Source of the DNA: Burkholderia sp. Ac-20365
GTDB lineage: Bacteria; Pseudomonadota; Gammaproteobacteria; Burkholderiales; Burkholderiaceae
Direction of reading: 5' to 3'
Length of the DNA: 64,000 nucleotides
Assembly (NCBI RefSeq): GCF_017104715.1
Contig: NZ_JAAGPI010000035.1
Span: 1 to 64,000 of the forward strand
Positions within the stretch are counted from its first letter, which is position 1, and every line of letters starts with the position of its first letter. This document shows, piece after piece, positions 1-7,950 of this stretch. The position numbers were made by a program, and so were the translations under genes. The notes under the pieces were generated by a model. The model had not been told where the DNA came from and did not search any database. It saw only the letters and a list, made by a program, of their open reading frames with translations.

Positions 1-1
1 T

Positions 2-1048
2 CCGGGCGTCGCCGCCGTCGTGCCGGCGCGCAATGAAGCCGACGTGATCGCGCGGGCCGTCACGTCGCTGCTCACGCAGGACTATCCGGGCGAATTTCAC
101 GTGATCGTCGTCGACGACCACAGCACCGACGGCACCGCCGACGCCGCCCGCGCCGCTGCGCTCGCGCTGCAATGCCCGGACCGCTTGACGGTGATCAGCG
201 CGAAGCCTCTGCCAGCCGGCTGGTCGGGCAAGGTCTGGGCGCAGTCGCAAGGCATCGAGGCGGCGCGCTCGCTCGGTTACACGCCGGAATATCTGCTGCT
301 GACAGACGCCGACATCGGCCATCCGGCCGACGCGCTCACGCAGCTCGTGATGCGCGCCGACGCCGAAAAGCGCGATCTCGTCTCGCTGATGGTCCGCCTG
401 CGCTGCGATTCGTTCTGGGAAAAGGCGCTGATCCCCGCTTTCGTGTTCTTCTTCGCGAAGCTGTACCCGTTCTCGTGGGTCAACAACCCGCGCAACCGCA
501 CGGCGGGCGCGGCTGGCGGCTGCATGCTGGTGCGCCGCACGGCGCTGGAAGAAGCGGGCGGAATCGAGTCGATCCGCGCCGAATTGATCGACGATTGCAG
601 CCTTGCCGCGCGCATCAAGCATCGCGGCGAAGGCCGCCATCCGATCCGTCTCGACGTGGCGGCGCGCAGCATCTCGCTGCGTCCGTACGATAGCTGGCGC
701 GAAATCTGGAACATGATCGCGCGCACCGCGTTCACGCAGCTGCGGTATTCCGCGTGGCTGCTGGCGGGCACGCTGCTCGGCATGACGATCATCTATCTGG
801 TGCCGCCCATCGTCGCCATCTTGCTCGGACCGAAGGGCTGGCCGGCGTGGCTCGCGTGGGCCGCGATGTGCTGCGCGTATGCGCCGATGCTGCGTTACTA
901 CCAGCGCTCGCCGCTGTGGGCGCCGTTCCTGCCGCTGATCGCGCTGTTCTACGTCAGCGCGACGTTCGGCTCGGCCGTGCGTTACTGGCGCGGCAAGGGC
1001 GGTCAATGGAAGGCGCGTGTGCAGGCGCCCGCCGGGACCAATCAATGA
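2..1048 (+). CDS. hpnB: Hopanoid-associated glycosyltransferase HpnB (5' partial)
   Basis: This is a family 2 glycosyltransferase of the HpnB type, assigned to hopanoid lipid maturation at the inner membrane. The reading frame is open to the window edge, so the true N terminus and first membrane helix lie upstream; the GTG at position 20 falls inside the conserved PARNEAD motif and is not the start. Visible marks are VVDDHSTDGT, the LLTDADIGHP metal-binding segment, an IDDC motif for the acceptor/base region, and two or three C-terminal hydrophobic helices. The stop codon overlaps the start of the next gene (ATGA), so the two are probably translationally coupled. hpnA lies 1.3 kb away on the other strand, which supports the hopanoid assignment. 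The exact sugar transferred by HpnB is not established. Confidence 0.88.
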   Translation, partial: PGVAAVVPARNEADVIARAVTSLLTQDYPGEFHVIVVDDHSTDGTADAARAAALALQCPDRLTVISAKPLPAGWSGKVWAQSQGIEAARSLGYTPEYLLLTDADIGHPADALTQLVMRADAEKRDLVSLMVRLRCDSFWEKALIPAFVFFFAKLYPFSWVNNPRNRTAGAAGGCMLVRRTALEEAGGIESIRAELIDDCSLAARIKHRGEGRHPIRLDVAARSISLRPYDSWREIWNMIARTAFTQLRYSAWLLAGTLLGMTIIYLVPPIVAILLGPKGWPAWLAWAAMCCAYAPMLRYYQRSPLWAPFLPLIALFYVSATFGSAVRYWRGKGGQWKARVQAPAGTNQ

Positions 1049-1716
1049 AGCGGGCCGTCTGCCTGATCGCCCTTGCGCTCGGCCTGATGCAGAGCGCAAT
1101 TGCCGACGATCAGACCCGTCCCGACCACACCTCCGACTATCTGCGCCAGAAATTCGGCCTCGCGAAAGAGAAGGCCGAGCAGATCTCCAACGCGGTGCGC
1201 GCCGCGTCGGAGAAATACGCGCTGCCGCCCGCGCTGATTCTCGCGATCATCTCGATCGAATCGCGCTTCAAGGAAAAGGCCAAAGGCGGCAACGGCGCGA
1301 CGGGGCTGATGCAGGTCGTGCCCGGCGCGCACAGGCGCATGCTGAAGGACGTGAAGGATCTGACCGATCCGGAAACCAACATCGAAGTCGGTTCGGCGAT
1401 TCTGTACGGCTACGTGAAATCGGCGGGCGGTGACCTGAACGCCGCGTTGAAGAGCTACGGCGGATCGCAGGCGTACGCGGAGAAAGTGACCGGCCGCGTG
1501 AAGTCGTTCGCGGACGTGGTGGACGCGGACGCCAGCGCGGTCGCGGGCGTGGACCAGCCGCTGCCGTCGCGCGACGGCGGGTGCGATGCGCGCTACACGT
1601 CGCTGTGTATCGGGCCCGTGGTCTACATGAGTCCCATCCCCGATGCGGCGAGCAGCCCGAGCGTTTCTCAGCGCGCGACCAGCCTGCTCAACGCGATACT
1701 GCCGCTGTCGCACTGA
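1045..1716 (+). CDS. Lytic transglycosylase (SLT domain), exported
   Basis: A 223-residue protein with an N-terminal signal peptide of about 20 residues ending near AIADD. Its SLT/lysozyme-like domain covers roughly residues 40-150: ALILAIISIESRF carries the catalytic Glu, GATGLMQVVPG is the second conserved motif, and a YGG near LKSYGGS is also typical. The family cleaves peptidoglycan glycan strands in the periplasm to 1,6-anhydromuramyl products. The start is the ATG overlapping the hpnB stop; longer in-frame extensions run back into hpnB and are rejected. The C-terminal 70 residues are low in recognised motifs, with two Cys that could form a disulfide. Coupling to hpnB may link envelope lipid and cell-wall turnover, but that is inference. 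Confidence 0.85.
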   Translation: MKRAVCLIALALGLMQSAIADDQTRPDHTSDYLRQKFGLAKEKAEQISNAVRAASEKYALPPALILAIISIESRFKEKAKGGNGATGLMQVVPGAHRRMLKDVKDLTDPETNIEVGSAILYGYVKSAGGDLNAALKSYGGSQAYAEKVTGRVKSFADVVDADASAVAGVDQPLPSRDGGCDARYTSLCIGPVVYMSPIPDAASSPSVSQRATSLLNAILPLSH

Positions 1717-1767
1717 ACCTGAAGCTGCGTCAGGCGCGCGGTGGACGGCCAGCCGGGCCGTCCCGCA

Positions 1768-2289
1768 TCACTTCTGCGTCAGCATCATGTACATCTGGAT
1801 AACCATGTCCGGCGAGAACTGGAACGGCACCCAGCCGTGGCCGGTGTGGCGCAACACCAGCAGGCGGTCGCCGTTCGACTGCTTCTGCGCAGCCATGACC
1901 GGATTTTTCGTCGACACGAAATGCCAGCCGGAAGGCAGGTTCGGCGGGACTTCGGGTTGCATCGACGCGCGCGCGTTCGACAGTTCTTCGATCAGCTGAC
2001 CCAGTTGCAGCGGATGCAGCGTGACCGACTTGCCGCCGATCGTCATCGTGATTTCGTTCTGGCTCGGGCGCTCGATATGCAGCGTCGGCTTCTCTTGCGC
2101 GACGGGCTCGGCTTCCTGCGCTTGCGGTTCGGCAGCAGCAGTCTCAACGGGCGCGTCGGCAACCGCCGTCTGTTCGCCGTTCACGTGCTGGTCGATCGCC
2201 TCGGCTTTGGCTTCGCGCGAAGCCGTGGCAGCGTGAATGAGCTGATCGACTTCCGATTCGAGCGCGCCAATCTGTTCCTGAAGATTCAT
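1768..2289 (-). CDS. Conserved hypothetical protein with N-terminal coiled coil
   Basis: A 173-residue soluble protein I do not recognise as a named family. Residues 1-30 (MNLQEQIGALESEVDQL) look like a short coiled coil. A Glu/Ala/Gln/Pro-rich linker follows to about residue 75. The C-terminal half is compact, with ITMTIGGKSVTLHPLQL followed by a Trp/Phe-containing end (GHGWVPFQFSPDM). There is no signal peptide or membrane helix. It ends 51 bp from the convergent lytic transglycosylase gene. Codon usage matches its neighbours and its antisense frames are less protein-like, so I take it as a real gene. A role cannot be assigned. Confidence 0.7.
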   Translation of the reverse strand: MNLQEQIGALESEVDQLIHAATASREAKAEAIDQHVNGEQTAVADAPVETAAAEPQAQEAEPVAQEKPTLHIERPSQNEITMTIGGKSVTLHPLQLGQLIEELSNARASMQPEVPPNLPSGWHFVSTKNPVMAAQKQSNGDRLLVLRHTGHGWVPFQFSPDMVIQMYMMLTQK

Positions 2290-2397
2290 GCGTAGTTCTC
2301 TGGTAAGACCCGCGATTTTACCTTCTGCGTGCTGACGGCAGCTTTCGTGTCGGCAACGCGAGTTGTAACAAAGCGTGTGCGAACCGCTTGCGAGACC

Positions 2398-3405
2398 TCA
2401 TTTCAGATAGCCGGACTCGCGGAACCAGTCGAGTGCGTCGCGCAGACCTTCGCGATACGGCCGCGCTTGGTAGCCGAGTTCGCGCTCCGCTTTCGCCGAC
2501 GTGAAGTACATCTTGTTCTTCGACATCTTCAGTGCGTCGACGGTGACGAACGGCTCGCGCTTCGTGAACTTCGCGACGGCTTCCGCGCCCATCGCGAGCG
2601 GATAGAGCGGCCAGCGCGGCAGCGCGATGGTCGGCGGCTTGCGTCCGACCATGCCGGCGATATCCGCGAGCATCTGCTGGAGCGGCAGATTTTCGCCGCC
2701 GAGAATGTAGCGCTCGCCGATCTTGCCGCGTTCGAGCGCGAGGAAATGGCCCATTGCGACATCATCGACGTGCACGAGATTCAGGCCCGTATCGACGAAC
2801 GCGGGCATCTTGCCGAGCGCCGCCTCGACAATGACGCGGCCCGTCGGTGTCGGCTTCACATCGCGTGGACCGATCGGTGTCGACGGATTGACGATCACGG
2901 CGGGCAGGCCGTCGTTCGCGATCATCCGTTCCACAGCGCGTTCCGCCAGTACCTTGCTGCGCTTGTACACGCCGATAGCCTGTTGCGGCGTCATCGGCGA
3001 GGTTTCATCGACGGATGCGCCCGAGTCCGTCACCTTCAGCGTCGCGACACTGCTGGTGTACACGATGCGCTCGACGCCTTCCTTCAAAGCAGCGCGCATG
3101 GTCGCTTCAGTGCCTTCCAGATTCGAGCGTTCGATCTCGAGCGGGTCCGGCGCCCACAGCCGGTAATCCGCCGCGACGTGCAGCAGATAACGCACGCCGC
3201 GCAGCGCGGCGCGCATCGACGCTTCGTCTCGCATGTCGCCGACGGCAATTTCCGCATCGAGCGATTCGACGTTGCGGCGCGGGCTGGTCGGACGCACGAG
3301 CACGCGCACCGCAAAGCCTTTCTGCTGCGCGATGCGTGCGACGGCCGAGCCGACGAAACCGGATGCGCCGGTGACGAGTACGAGATCGCGGGTTTGATCG
3401 GTCAT
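2398..3405 (-). CDS. hpnA: Hopanoid-associated sugar epimerase HpnA
   Basis: A 335-residue extended short-chain dehydrogenase of the dihydroflavonol reductase/HpnA type. The Rossmann motif VTGASGFVGSAVA lies near residue 10, the catalytic YKRSK (YxxxK) near residue 150, and NPSTPIGPRD marks the sugar-binding part. HpnA proteins are assigned to making or editing the sugar moiety of extended hopanoids. The start at MTDQTRD fits the family N terminus; a frame extension 21 residues upstream has no recognisable content. It is transcribed towards the neighbouring hypothetical gene and is divergent from the acylphosphatase gene. Squalene-hopene cyclase and hpnCDE are not in this window, so the pathway is split over several loci. 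Confidence 0.87.
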   Translation of the reverse strand: MTDQTRDLVLVTGASGFVGSAVARIAQQKGFAVRVLVRPTSPRRNVESLDAEIAVGDMRDEASMRAALRGVRYLLHVAADYRLWAPDPLEIERSNLEGTEATMRAALKEGVERIVYTSSVATLKVTDSGASVDETSPMTPQQAIGVYKRSKVLAERAVERMIANDGLPAVIVNPSTPIGPRDVKPTPTGRVIVEAALGKMPAFVDTGLNLVHVDDVAMGHFLALERGKIGERYILGGENLPLQQMLADIAGMVGRKPPTIALPRWPLYPLAMGAEAVAKFTKREPFVTVDALKMSKNKMYFTSAKAERELGYQARPYREGLRDALDWFRESGYLK

Positions 3406-3536
3406 TGCTTGCTGGGACGTGGTTGAAGGTTCGCAGAGGTCGGATTGTACGTGCTGCCGATGCCGCACGCCGCGCTCACGGCCTTAGCGCGTCGAAGGAC
3501 GAGAAAAGCGCGTGAGCAAAGCGCGCTCGGCGCGAC

Positions 3537-3542
3537 TAGAAT
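3537..3542 (+). promoter_or_regulatory. Candidate -10 box upstream of acylphosphatase
   Basis: The sequence TAGAAT within CGACTAGAATGCCCG lies 50 bp before the acylphosphatase start. The same context (CTAGAATGC) precedes the RarD-type gene at 5277 and the flavin reductase gene at 44587. No good -35 box is visible at the expected distance. Confidence 0.4.
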
Positions 3543-3592
3543 GCCCGCGTAAACGCCTGAAAGGCATGGAAACGCATAAAGGAGGTAAGAGC

Positions 3593-3889
3593 ATGTCCGG
3601 CACGGATCTCGATTCGCGGCTCGAAACGTATTACGTGCGGGTGCGCGGCATGGTACAGGGCGTCGGCTTTCGTCACGCGACGGTGCGCCAGGCGCACGCG
3701 CTCGGCATCCGCGGATGGGTGGCGAATCTGGAAGACGGTTCTGTCGAAGCGATGTTGCAAGGGCCGGCGAATCAGGTCGACCGGATGCTGTCCTGGCTGC
3801 GTCATGGGCCGCCGGCGGCGCGCGTGACGGAAGTTACGCACGAAGAGCGCGCCAGCGACAAACGCTTCGAGCGCTTCGAACAGCATTGA
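3593..3889 (+). CDS. acyP: Acylphosphatase
   Basis: A 98-residue acylphosphatase, which hydrolyses acyl phosphates such as carbamoyl or acetyl phosphate in the cytoplasm. The family signature is complete: VRGMVQGVGFR at residues 17-27 supplies the phosphate-binding loop and catalytic Arg27, and GWVANLEDGSVE supplies catalytic Asn45. The start is fixed by a near-perfect ribosome binding site, AAAGGAGGTAAGAGC, ending just before the ATG. The same frame is open 81 bases further upstream, but that stretch has no family match. The length is normal. It stands alone, between divergent hpnA and convergent egtD. Confidence 0.93.
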   Translation: MSGTDLDSRLETYYVRVRGMVQGVGFRHATVRQAHALGIRGWVANLEDGSVEAMLQGPANQVDRMLSWLRHGPPAARVTEVTHEERASDKRFERFEQH

Positions 3890-3902
3890 GTCGCAGCGGT
3901 TG

Positions 3903-3935
3903 AAAAAAAGCGCGCCGGCGTGTGCCCGCGCGCTT
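3903..3935 (-). terminator. Intrinsic terminator of egtD (possibly bidirectional)
   Basis: An 8-bp perfect stem, AAGCGCGC at 3908-3915 pairing with GCGCGCTT at 3928-3935, with a 12-nt loop. Read on the minus strand it is followed by seven Ts (3903-3909 region), the classic form for a gene ending at 3956. On the plus strand only a weak T-rich run follows, so it may also serve the acylphosphatase gene. Confidence 0.7.
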
Positions 3936-3955
3936 CTTCGTTGCTTACTGCACAA

Positions 3956-4936
3956 TCAACGCGCTACCAGCAGGCTTTCCGCAAAGCCCCAATCGCGCTC
4001 GATCCATTGATGACTGCACGTGAAGTTTGCGTCGTCGGCGATCGCGTGCAGTTCTTCCGGACGATACTTGTGGCTGCTTTCCGTCCAGATCGTCTCGCCT
4101 TCCTGTAACTCGACTGTCAGCTTCGCGGCGTGAACCTGTGCTTGCACGCGGCGCTTCGCGCGCAGATGCATTTCGATGCTGCGCACATCCGGATTGAAGC
4201 GCGCGACGTGCTCGAAGGCATCGAGGGGGAAATCGCCGTCCAGCTCGCGGTTGATCCGCGCGAGCAGATTCAGGTTGAACGCGGCCGTCACGCCGATGGG
4301 ATCGTCGTACGCGGAAATCAGCACGGGTACCGGCTTTTCGAGGTCGGTGCCGAGCAGCAGCGCGTCGCCGGGCGCGAGCATATTGCGGATGTCGCGCAGA
4401 AAACGCGTCGCCGCGAGCCGGCCGAAATTGCCAATCGTGCTGCCCAGAAACAGCACGAGCAGCGGTTCGTCTTTCGCGCGGCGCTTGCTCACTTCGGCGA
4501 GGCCGGCGAGGTAATCGCGCTCATATCCGACGATCGAAATGCGTTCGATATCGCCGAGTTCGCGGCGACACAATTGCAAAGCGGTGCGCGAAATTTCAAT
4601 CGGGCTGTAAGTCGTGGGGCGTTTTTTGCAGAGCGCTTCGAGGATGCGGCGCGTCTTGCGGCCGCTGCCGCTGCCCAGTTCCGCGACGATTGCATCGTGC
4701 GGCAGGTGCGCGACGATATCGCTCGCGTGCTCGGCGAGCAGGCGCTCTTCGGCGCGCGTGACGCCGTATTCGGGCAGCGCGGTGATCACTTCAAAGAGGG
4801 CCGAACCCACTTCGTCGTAGAGATACTTCGACGGCAATTCTTTCTGCGGATGCTTGCTGAGGCCAGCGCGAACGGCGGCGGCGAATTCCGGCGATACGTC
4901 GTGCGACAGATGGTGCGATACGGCTGGCTGAGTCAT
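3956..4936 (-). CDS. egtD: L-histidine N-alpha-methyltransferase EgtD (ergothioneine pathway)
   Basis: A 326-residue SAM-dependent methyltransferase of the EgtD/EasF family, which trimethylates histidine to hercynine as the first step of ergothioneine synthesis. Visible marks are the N-terminal ELPSKYLYDEVGSALFE block, the SAM-binding loop VAELGSGSGRKTR, LFLGSTIGNF, and a C-terminal IWTESSHKY segment that matches the family's histidine-binding region. The start at MTQPAVS is chosen because the 67-residue in-frame upstream extension lacks family similarity. The sulfoxide synthase EgtB, often next to egtD, is absent both upstream and downstream, so it must lie elsewhere or the product differs. 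Confidence 0.88.
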   Translation of the reverse strand: MTQPAVSHHLSHDVSPEFAAAVRAGLSKHPQKELPSKYLYDEVGSALFEVITALPEYGVTRAEERLLAEHASDIVAHLPHDAIVAELGSGSGRKTRRILEALCKKRPTTYSPIEISRTALQLCRRELGDIERISIVGYERDYLAGLAEVSKRRAKDEPLLVLFLGSTIGNFGRLAATRFLRDIRNMLAPGDALLLGTDLEKPVPVLISAYDDPIGVTAAFNLNLLARINRELDGDFPLDAFEHVARFNPDVRSIEMHLRAKRRVQAQVHAAKLTVELQEGETIWTESSHKYRPEELHAIADDANFTCSHQWIERDWGFAESLLVAR

Positions 4937-5420
4937 GTTGGCTCCGTATTGTCTCGTTCCAGTGATGGCCTGCGGACTACTGCGGAAGAGCGAATGCGTT
5001 GGAGTGAGTGGACCGGTGCGTTCAGGCCTTACAAGCGTGAGCGCGATCGATGACCGGCGCGTGTCTGCGTTCGTGCGTTGAACGCGCACAAGCAGATTGA
5101 AAGCCGCGATGCGGCTATGAACGGAACACGGAAGCAAAAAACAGGCACGTGTTTCCGCCGACGATTCGCCGACGTCATGCGGCGCGGATAGTGAAGTTAG
5201 TTTTTATAGTCCATCGCGCGTGAATGTGCACGGGAAGTGCACGGCGCGAAAACGCGGGCGACTCGCGCACAACGGCTAGAATGCGCGCTTCACGCGAAGA
5301 CGTGCCCGCTGACTGGGGTACCGCTCGCGCCGCGCAGTTAAAACAAGACTTAACTATGGACGACACATCTCGCGACATCGCACCGCGCTGCACGCCTGAC
5401 CTTTCGCAGCGGACCAGCCG
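4937..5420. other. Divergent intergenic region between egtD and rarD-type gene
   Basis: 484 bp without a credible gene. Short ORFs are present on both strands, but none has family features or a good ribosome binding site. A short palindrome, GTGCAC-GGGAA-GTGCAC, lies near 5227-5243. A -10-like TAGAAT is at 5277-5282 in the rarD direction. No clear promoter is seen for egtD. Confidence 0.5.
5277..5282 (+). promoter_or_regulatory. Candidate -10 box for the RarD-type gene
   Basis: TAGAAT in the context CGGCTAGAATGCGCG, 139 bp upstream of the permease start. It is the same extended motif seen upstream of the acylphosphatase and flavin reductase genes. The -35 region is not recognisable. Confidence 0.4.
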
Positions 5421-6311
5421 ATGAGCGCCTATCAACCGGGACGCGGCATCGCGTTCTCCGTGAGCGCATCGACGCTATTCGCCCTGATGTCCGTGTACGC
5501 GAAGCTGCTCACGCCGCTGACGGGCCTCGATCTCTTCGCCTGGCGCGTGATCTGGACCGTGCCGGGCGCTTTCACGCTGATCGCACTGCGTTCGCGCCTG
5601 CCGCACCTGCGCGCGTTGTTGCAGCGCGTGATCCGCGAGCCGCGTACGGCACTGACGCTGGTCGTGAGCGCCGTGCTGCTTGGCGCACAGATCTGGGTGT
5701 TCCTGTGGGCGCCGTTGCATGGACGGATGCTGGAAGTGTCGCTTGGCTATTTCCTGTTGCCGCTGTCGATGGTGCTGATCGGCCGCTTTTACTATCGGGA
5801 GCGCCTGGAGCCGCTGCAGTGGCTTGCGGTTGCGTTCGCGGCGCTCGGCGTGCTGCACGAGCTTTGGGTGACGCACGCATTCTCGTGGCCGACGCTGCTG
5901 GTCGCGATCGGATATCCGCCGTACTTCGTGTTGCGCCGCAAGATCAATGCTGATTCGCTGACGGCGTTCGCAATCGAAATCTCGCTGCTGCTGCCTTTCG
6001 CGCTTGCGATGGCGCTGCAGGGCGGCTCGCTCGCGCTGCTGTCGGGTCGCATCGACATGTGGCTGCTGTTGCTGCCGGGGCTTGGCGCGCTCAGCACGAT
6101 CGCACTCGCTACCTACCTGAAAGCAAGCCGTTTGCTGCCGATGGCGCTGTTCGGCATTCTCGGCTACGTCGAGCCGGTGTTGCTGGTGATCGTCTCCGTG
6201 ACGCTGCTTGGCGAGAGCCTCACCGCGCAACAGCTTGGCACGTATGTGCCGATCTGGATTGCGGTCGGATTGACCGCGTTGCATAGCGCGCGGTTGCTTG
6301 CGCCGCGTTGA
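5421..6311 (+). CDS. rarD: EamA/RarD-family drug/metabolite permease
   Basis: A 296-residue inner-membrane protein with about ten hydrophobic segments in two EamA-like halves. It belongs to the RarD (chloramphenicol-sensitive protein) branch of the drug/metabolite transporter superfamily. Telling features are the N-terminal AFSVSASTLFALMSVYAKLLTP and FAWR segments, LGAQIWVFLWAP, SLGYFLLPLSMVLIGRF and IGYPPYFVLRRK. RarD substrates are not established; other superfamily members export amino acids and metabolites. It is divergent from egtD across a 484-bp region, so co-regulation is possible but not shown. The ribosome binding site is weak. Confidence 0.85.
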   Translation: MSAYQPGRGIAFSVSASTLFALMSVYAKLLTPLTGLDLFAWRVIWTVPGAFTLIALRSRLPHLRALLQRVIREPRTALTLVVSAVLLGAQIWVFLWAPLHGRMLEVSLGYFLLPLSMVLIGRFYYRERLEPLQWLAVAFAALGVLHELWVTHAFSWPTLLVAIGYPPYFVLRRKINADSLTAFAIEISLLLPFALAMALQGGSLALLSGRIDMWLLLLPGLGALSTIALATYLKASRLLPMALFGILGYVEPVLLVIVSVTLLGESLTAQQLGTYVPIWIAVGLTALHSARLLAPR

Positions 6312-6326
6312 GCCGTTGCCGTTTCT

Positions 6327-6869
6327 CTAACGATGACGCGCTGCTGCATGCGCTGCGTCGAGCCGCGTCGGGCCGACTCTGGCTTCGATTGCTTCACGCA
6401 ACGCGGGGCGCCAGCCAAACGCGAACAGCGCTTCGGCGAGCACGAACAGCGGTCCGATCAACAGGCCAACCACATCGTCGACGAAGGCGGGCTTGCGATG
6501 TTCATACGCGACATGTCCCACGAACTGGAACACCCAGCCGACCACGAACAGGCCGATTCCGGACGCAAGCCACGTCAAGACAGGCTGCTGCGCGAGCCAC
6601 GCGCCACATGCAACGCATAACACCGACACGACCGTCATCATCAATCCGAGCGCCACGTCGAGCGTGAAGTAGTAGATCACGCTCAGACCGAACAGCACCC
6701 ACGCCGGCGACACCGCGCACGGCAGCGTCGCGATAGTCCATGCGGGCCGGCTGAGCAGCACGGCGAGCGCGAGCACGATCATCGGAATGCCGATGAAGTG
6801 CGTCGCGATGTTGCGGCGGTCGCGATGATAGGCGGCGTATTGCGCGAGCTGGTCGGTGAGCGTTCTCAT
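6327..6869 (-). CDS. DUF962/Mpo1-like membrane protein
   Basis: A 180-residue protein with four hydrophobic segments and the conserved DUF962 motifs: YHRDRRNIATHFIGIP at the N terminus and FVGHVAYEHRKPA near residue 118. The yeast homologue Mpo1 is an Fe(II)-dependent dioxygenase in alpha-oxidation of 2-hydroxy fatty acids, and the His residues in these motifs are the likely metal ligands. The bacterial substrate is unknown. The start at MRTLTDQ matches the family; an in-frame start 18 codons upstream is possible. It converges with the permease gene, leaving only 15 bp between stops, and diverges from the Crp/Fnr gene. Confidence 0.8.
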   Translation of the reverse strand: MRTLTDQLAQYAAYHRDRRNIATHFIGIPMIVLALAVLLSRPAWTIATLPCAVSPAWVLFGLSVIYYFTLDVALGLMMTVVSVLCVACGAWLAQQPVLTWLASGIGLFVVGWVFQFVGHVAYEHRKPAFVDDVVGLLIGPLFVLAEALFAFGWRPALREAIEARVGPTRLDAAHAAARHR

Positions 6870-6985
6870 GGATGCCGTTTCTTTTCGAAAGTCATCATAA
6901 TCGCGAGCGGCGCGCTGCGACACATTCGGCTAGCCGACAATTCGAACCCATCAGGCGTTATTCGACCGTCAAAGCGCATCGAACG

Positions 6986-7696
6986 ATGACATCGACTGAG
7001 CTTATCAATCTGCTCGACCGCAGCGCGTGGTTTCGCACCGCGCCTGATGCGTTGCGCACGCAATTGCTCGAACTCGGACGCACGCGGCAACTGCCGGCGG
7101 GTCAGCGCCTCTTCAATCGGGGCGATGCCGACGACGGCTTCTATTGCGTGCTGGATGGCTTGATGCGAATAGGCGCGGCAAGTGCAAGCGGCAAGGAAGC
7201 ATTGCTCGCGGTGATCGAGCCGGTGAACTGGTTCGGGGAGATTGCGCTGTTCGACGGCCAGACGCGTACGCACGATGCCTACGCGGAGCGCGACACGCTG
7301 CTGTTTCATGTGCCGCGCGCGCCGCTAACTGCGCTGCTCCAACGCACGCCCGCGTTCTGGCATGCATTCGGCCTGCTGCTCACACACAAGCTGCGCCTCG
7401 CATTCGATGCAATCGAAGAAGCCGCGCTGTTACCCGCCGCGCAACGCATCGCGCGGCGTCTCTTGCTGATGGCAGAGGGATACGGCGGCAGCGACGCGGG
7501 CGCGCTGCGCCGCGTGCTCAAGGTGCCGCAGGAAGATCTCGCGATGATGCTGGCGCTCTCGCGTCAAACCACCAATCAGATCCTCAGGCAGTTTGAAACG
7601 CAAGGCGCGCTCGCGCTGCGCTACGCGGAGATCGAGATTGTCGATGCAGAGAAGCTGCGAGCGTTCGCTGCATCGACGGATAGCGGCGGACGTTAG
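6986..7696 (+). CDS. Crp/Fnr-family transcriptional regulator
   Basis: A 236-residue regulator. Residues 15-125 form a cyclic-nucleotide-binding-like beta barrel (AGQRLFNRGDADDGFYCVLDGLMRIG, NWFGEIALFDG), and residues 150-225 a winged helix-turn-helix (VPQEDLAMMLALSRQTTNQILRQFETQGAL). It has only one Cys in the sensor domain, so it is not an Fe-S FNR-type oxygen sensor. The GEIALFDGQTRTHDA phosphate-binding region resembles cAMP binders only partly, and the ligand is unknown. The start at MTSTELINLL is preferred over the 38-residue upstream extension. It ends overlapping the convergent small gene by 4 bp. Confidence 0.88.
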   Translation: MTSTELINLLDRSAWFRTAPDALRTQLLELGRTRQLPAGQRLFNRGDADDGFYCVLDGLMRIGAASASGKEALLAVIEPVNWFGEIALFDGQTRTHDAYAERDTLLFHVPRAPLTALLQRTPAFWHAFGLLLTHKLRLAFDAIEEAALLPAAQRIARRLLLMAEGYGGSDAGALRRVLKVPQEDLAMMLALSRQTTNQILRQFETQGALALRYAEIEIVDAEKLRAFAASTDSGGR

Positions 7697-7950
7697 AACG
7701 GATTGTCGATCACGCCCGGCTTCGCGTCGGGCTCTTCCTTCACCTGATCCGGCAAGTGCGCTTCCGCCTGAAGCGCGGCGACGATGCCGTCGATCGCTTC
7801 TTTCAGCGCCAGCGCCGCTTTCAGGCCGCGCTTGTCCTTCGTGATGTCGAGCGTGCCGTTCACGACGACGCGCGTCGTGCCGTTGGAGACAGTAAGGGCG
7901 TCGCCCTGAATGTTGAGGACGTCGTCGTCGTTCGAATACGCTTTAAACAC
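7693..7950 (-). CDS. Small conserved hypothetical protein
   Basis: An 85-residue acidic protein with no signal peptide or membrane segment. The N-terminal half is rich in short beta-strand-like stretches (LTVSNGTTRVVVNGTLDI). The middle is a likely helix (GLKAALALKEAIDGIVAALQ), and the tail is Pro/Asp-rich. I do not recognise a family. Its start lies 8 bp inside the 3' end of the upstream nuclease gene, so the two are probably co-transcribed. It could be a partner or protector of that nuclease, but an exported nuclease normally needs no cytoplasmic inhibitor, and nothing in the sequence shows this. Confidence 0.65.
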   Translation of the reverse strand: MFKAYSNDDDVLNIQGDALTVSNGTTRVVVNGTLDITKDKRGLKAALALKEAIDGIVAALQAEAHLPDQVKEEPDAKPGVIDNPF

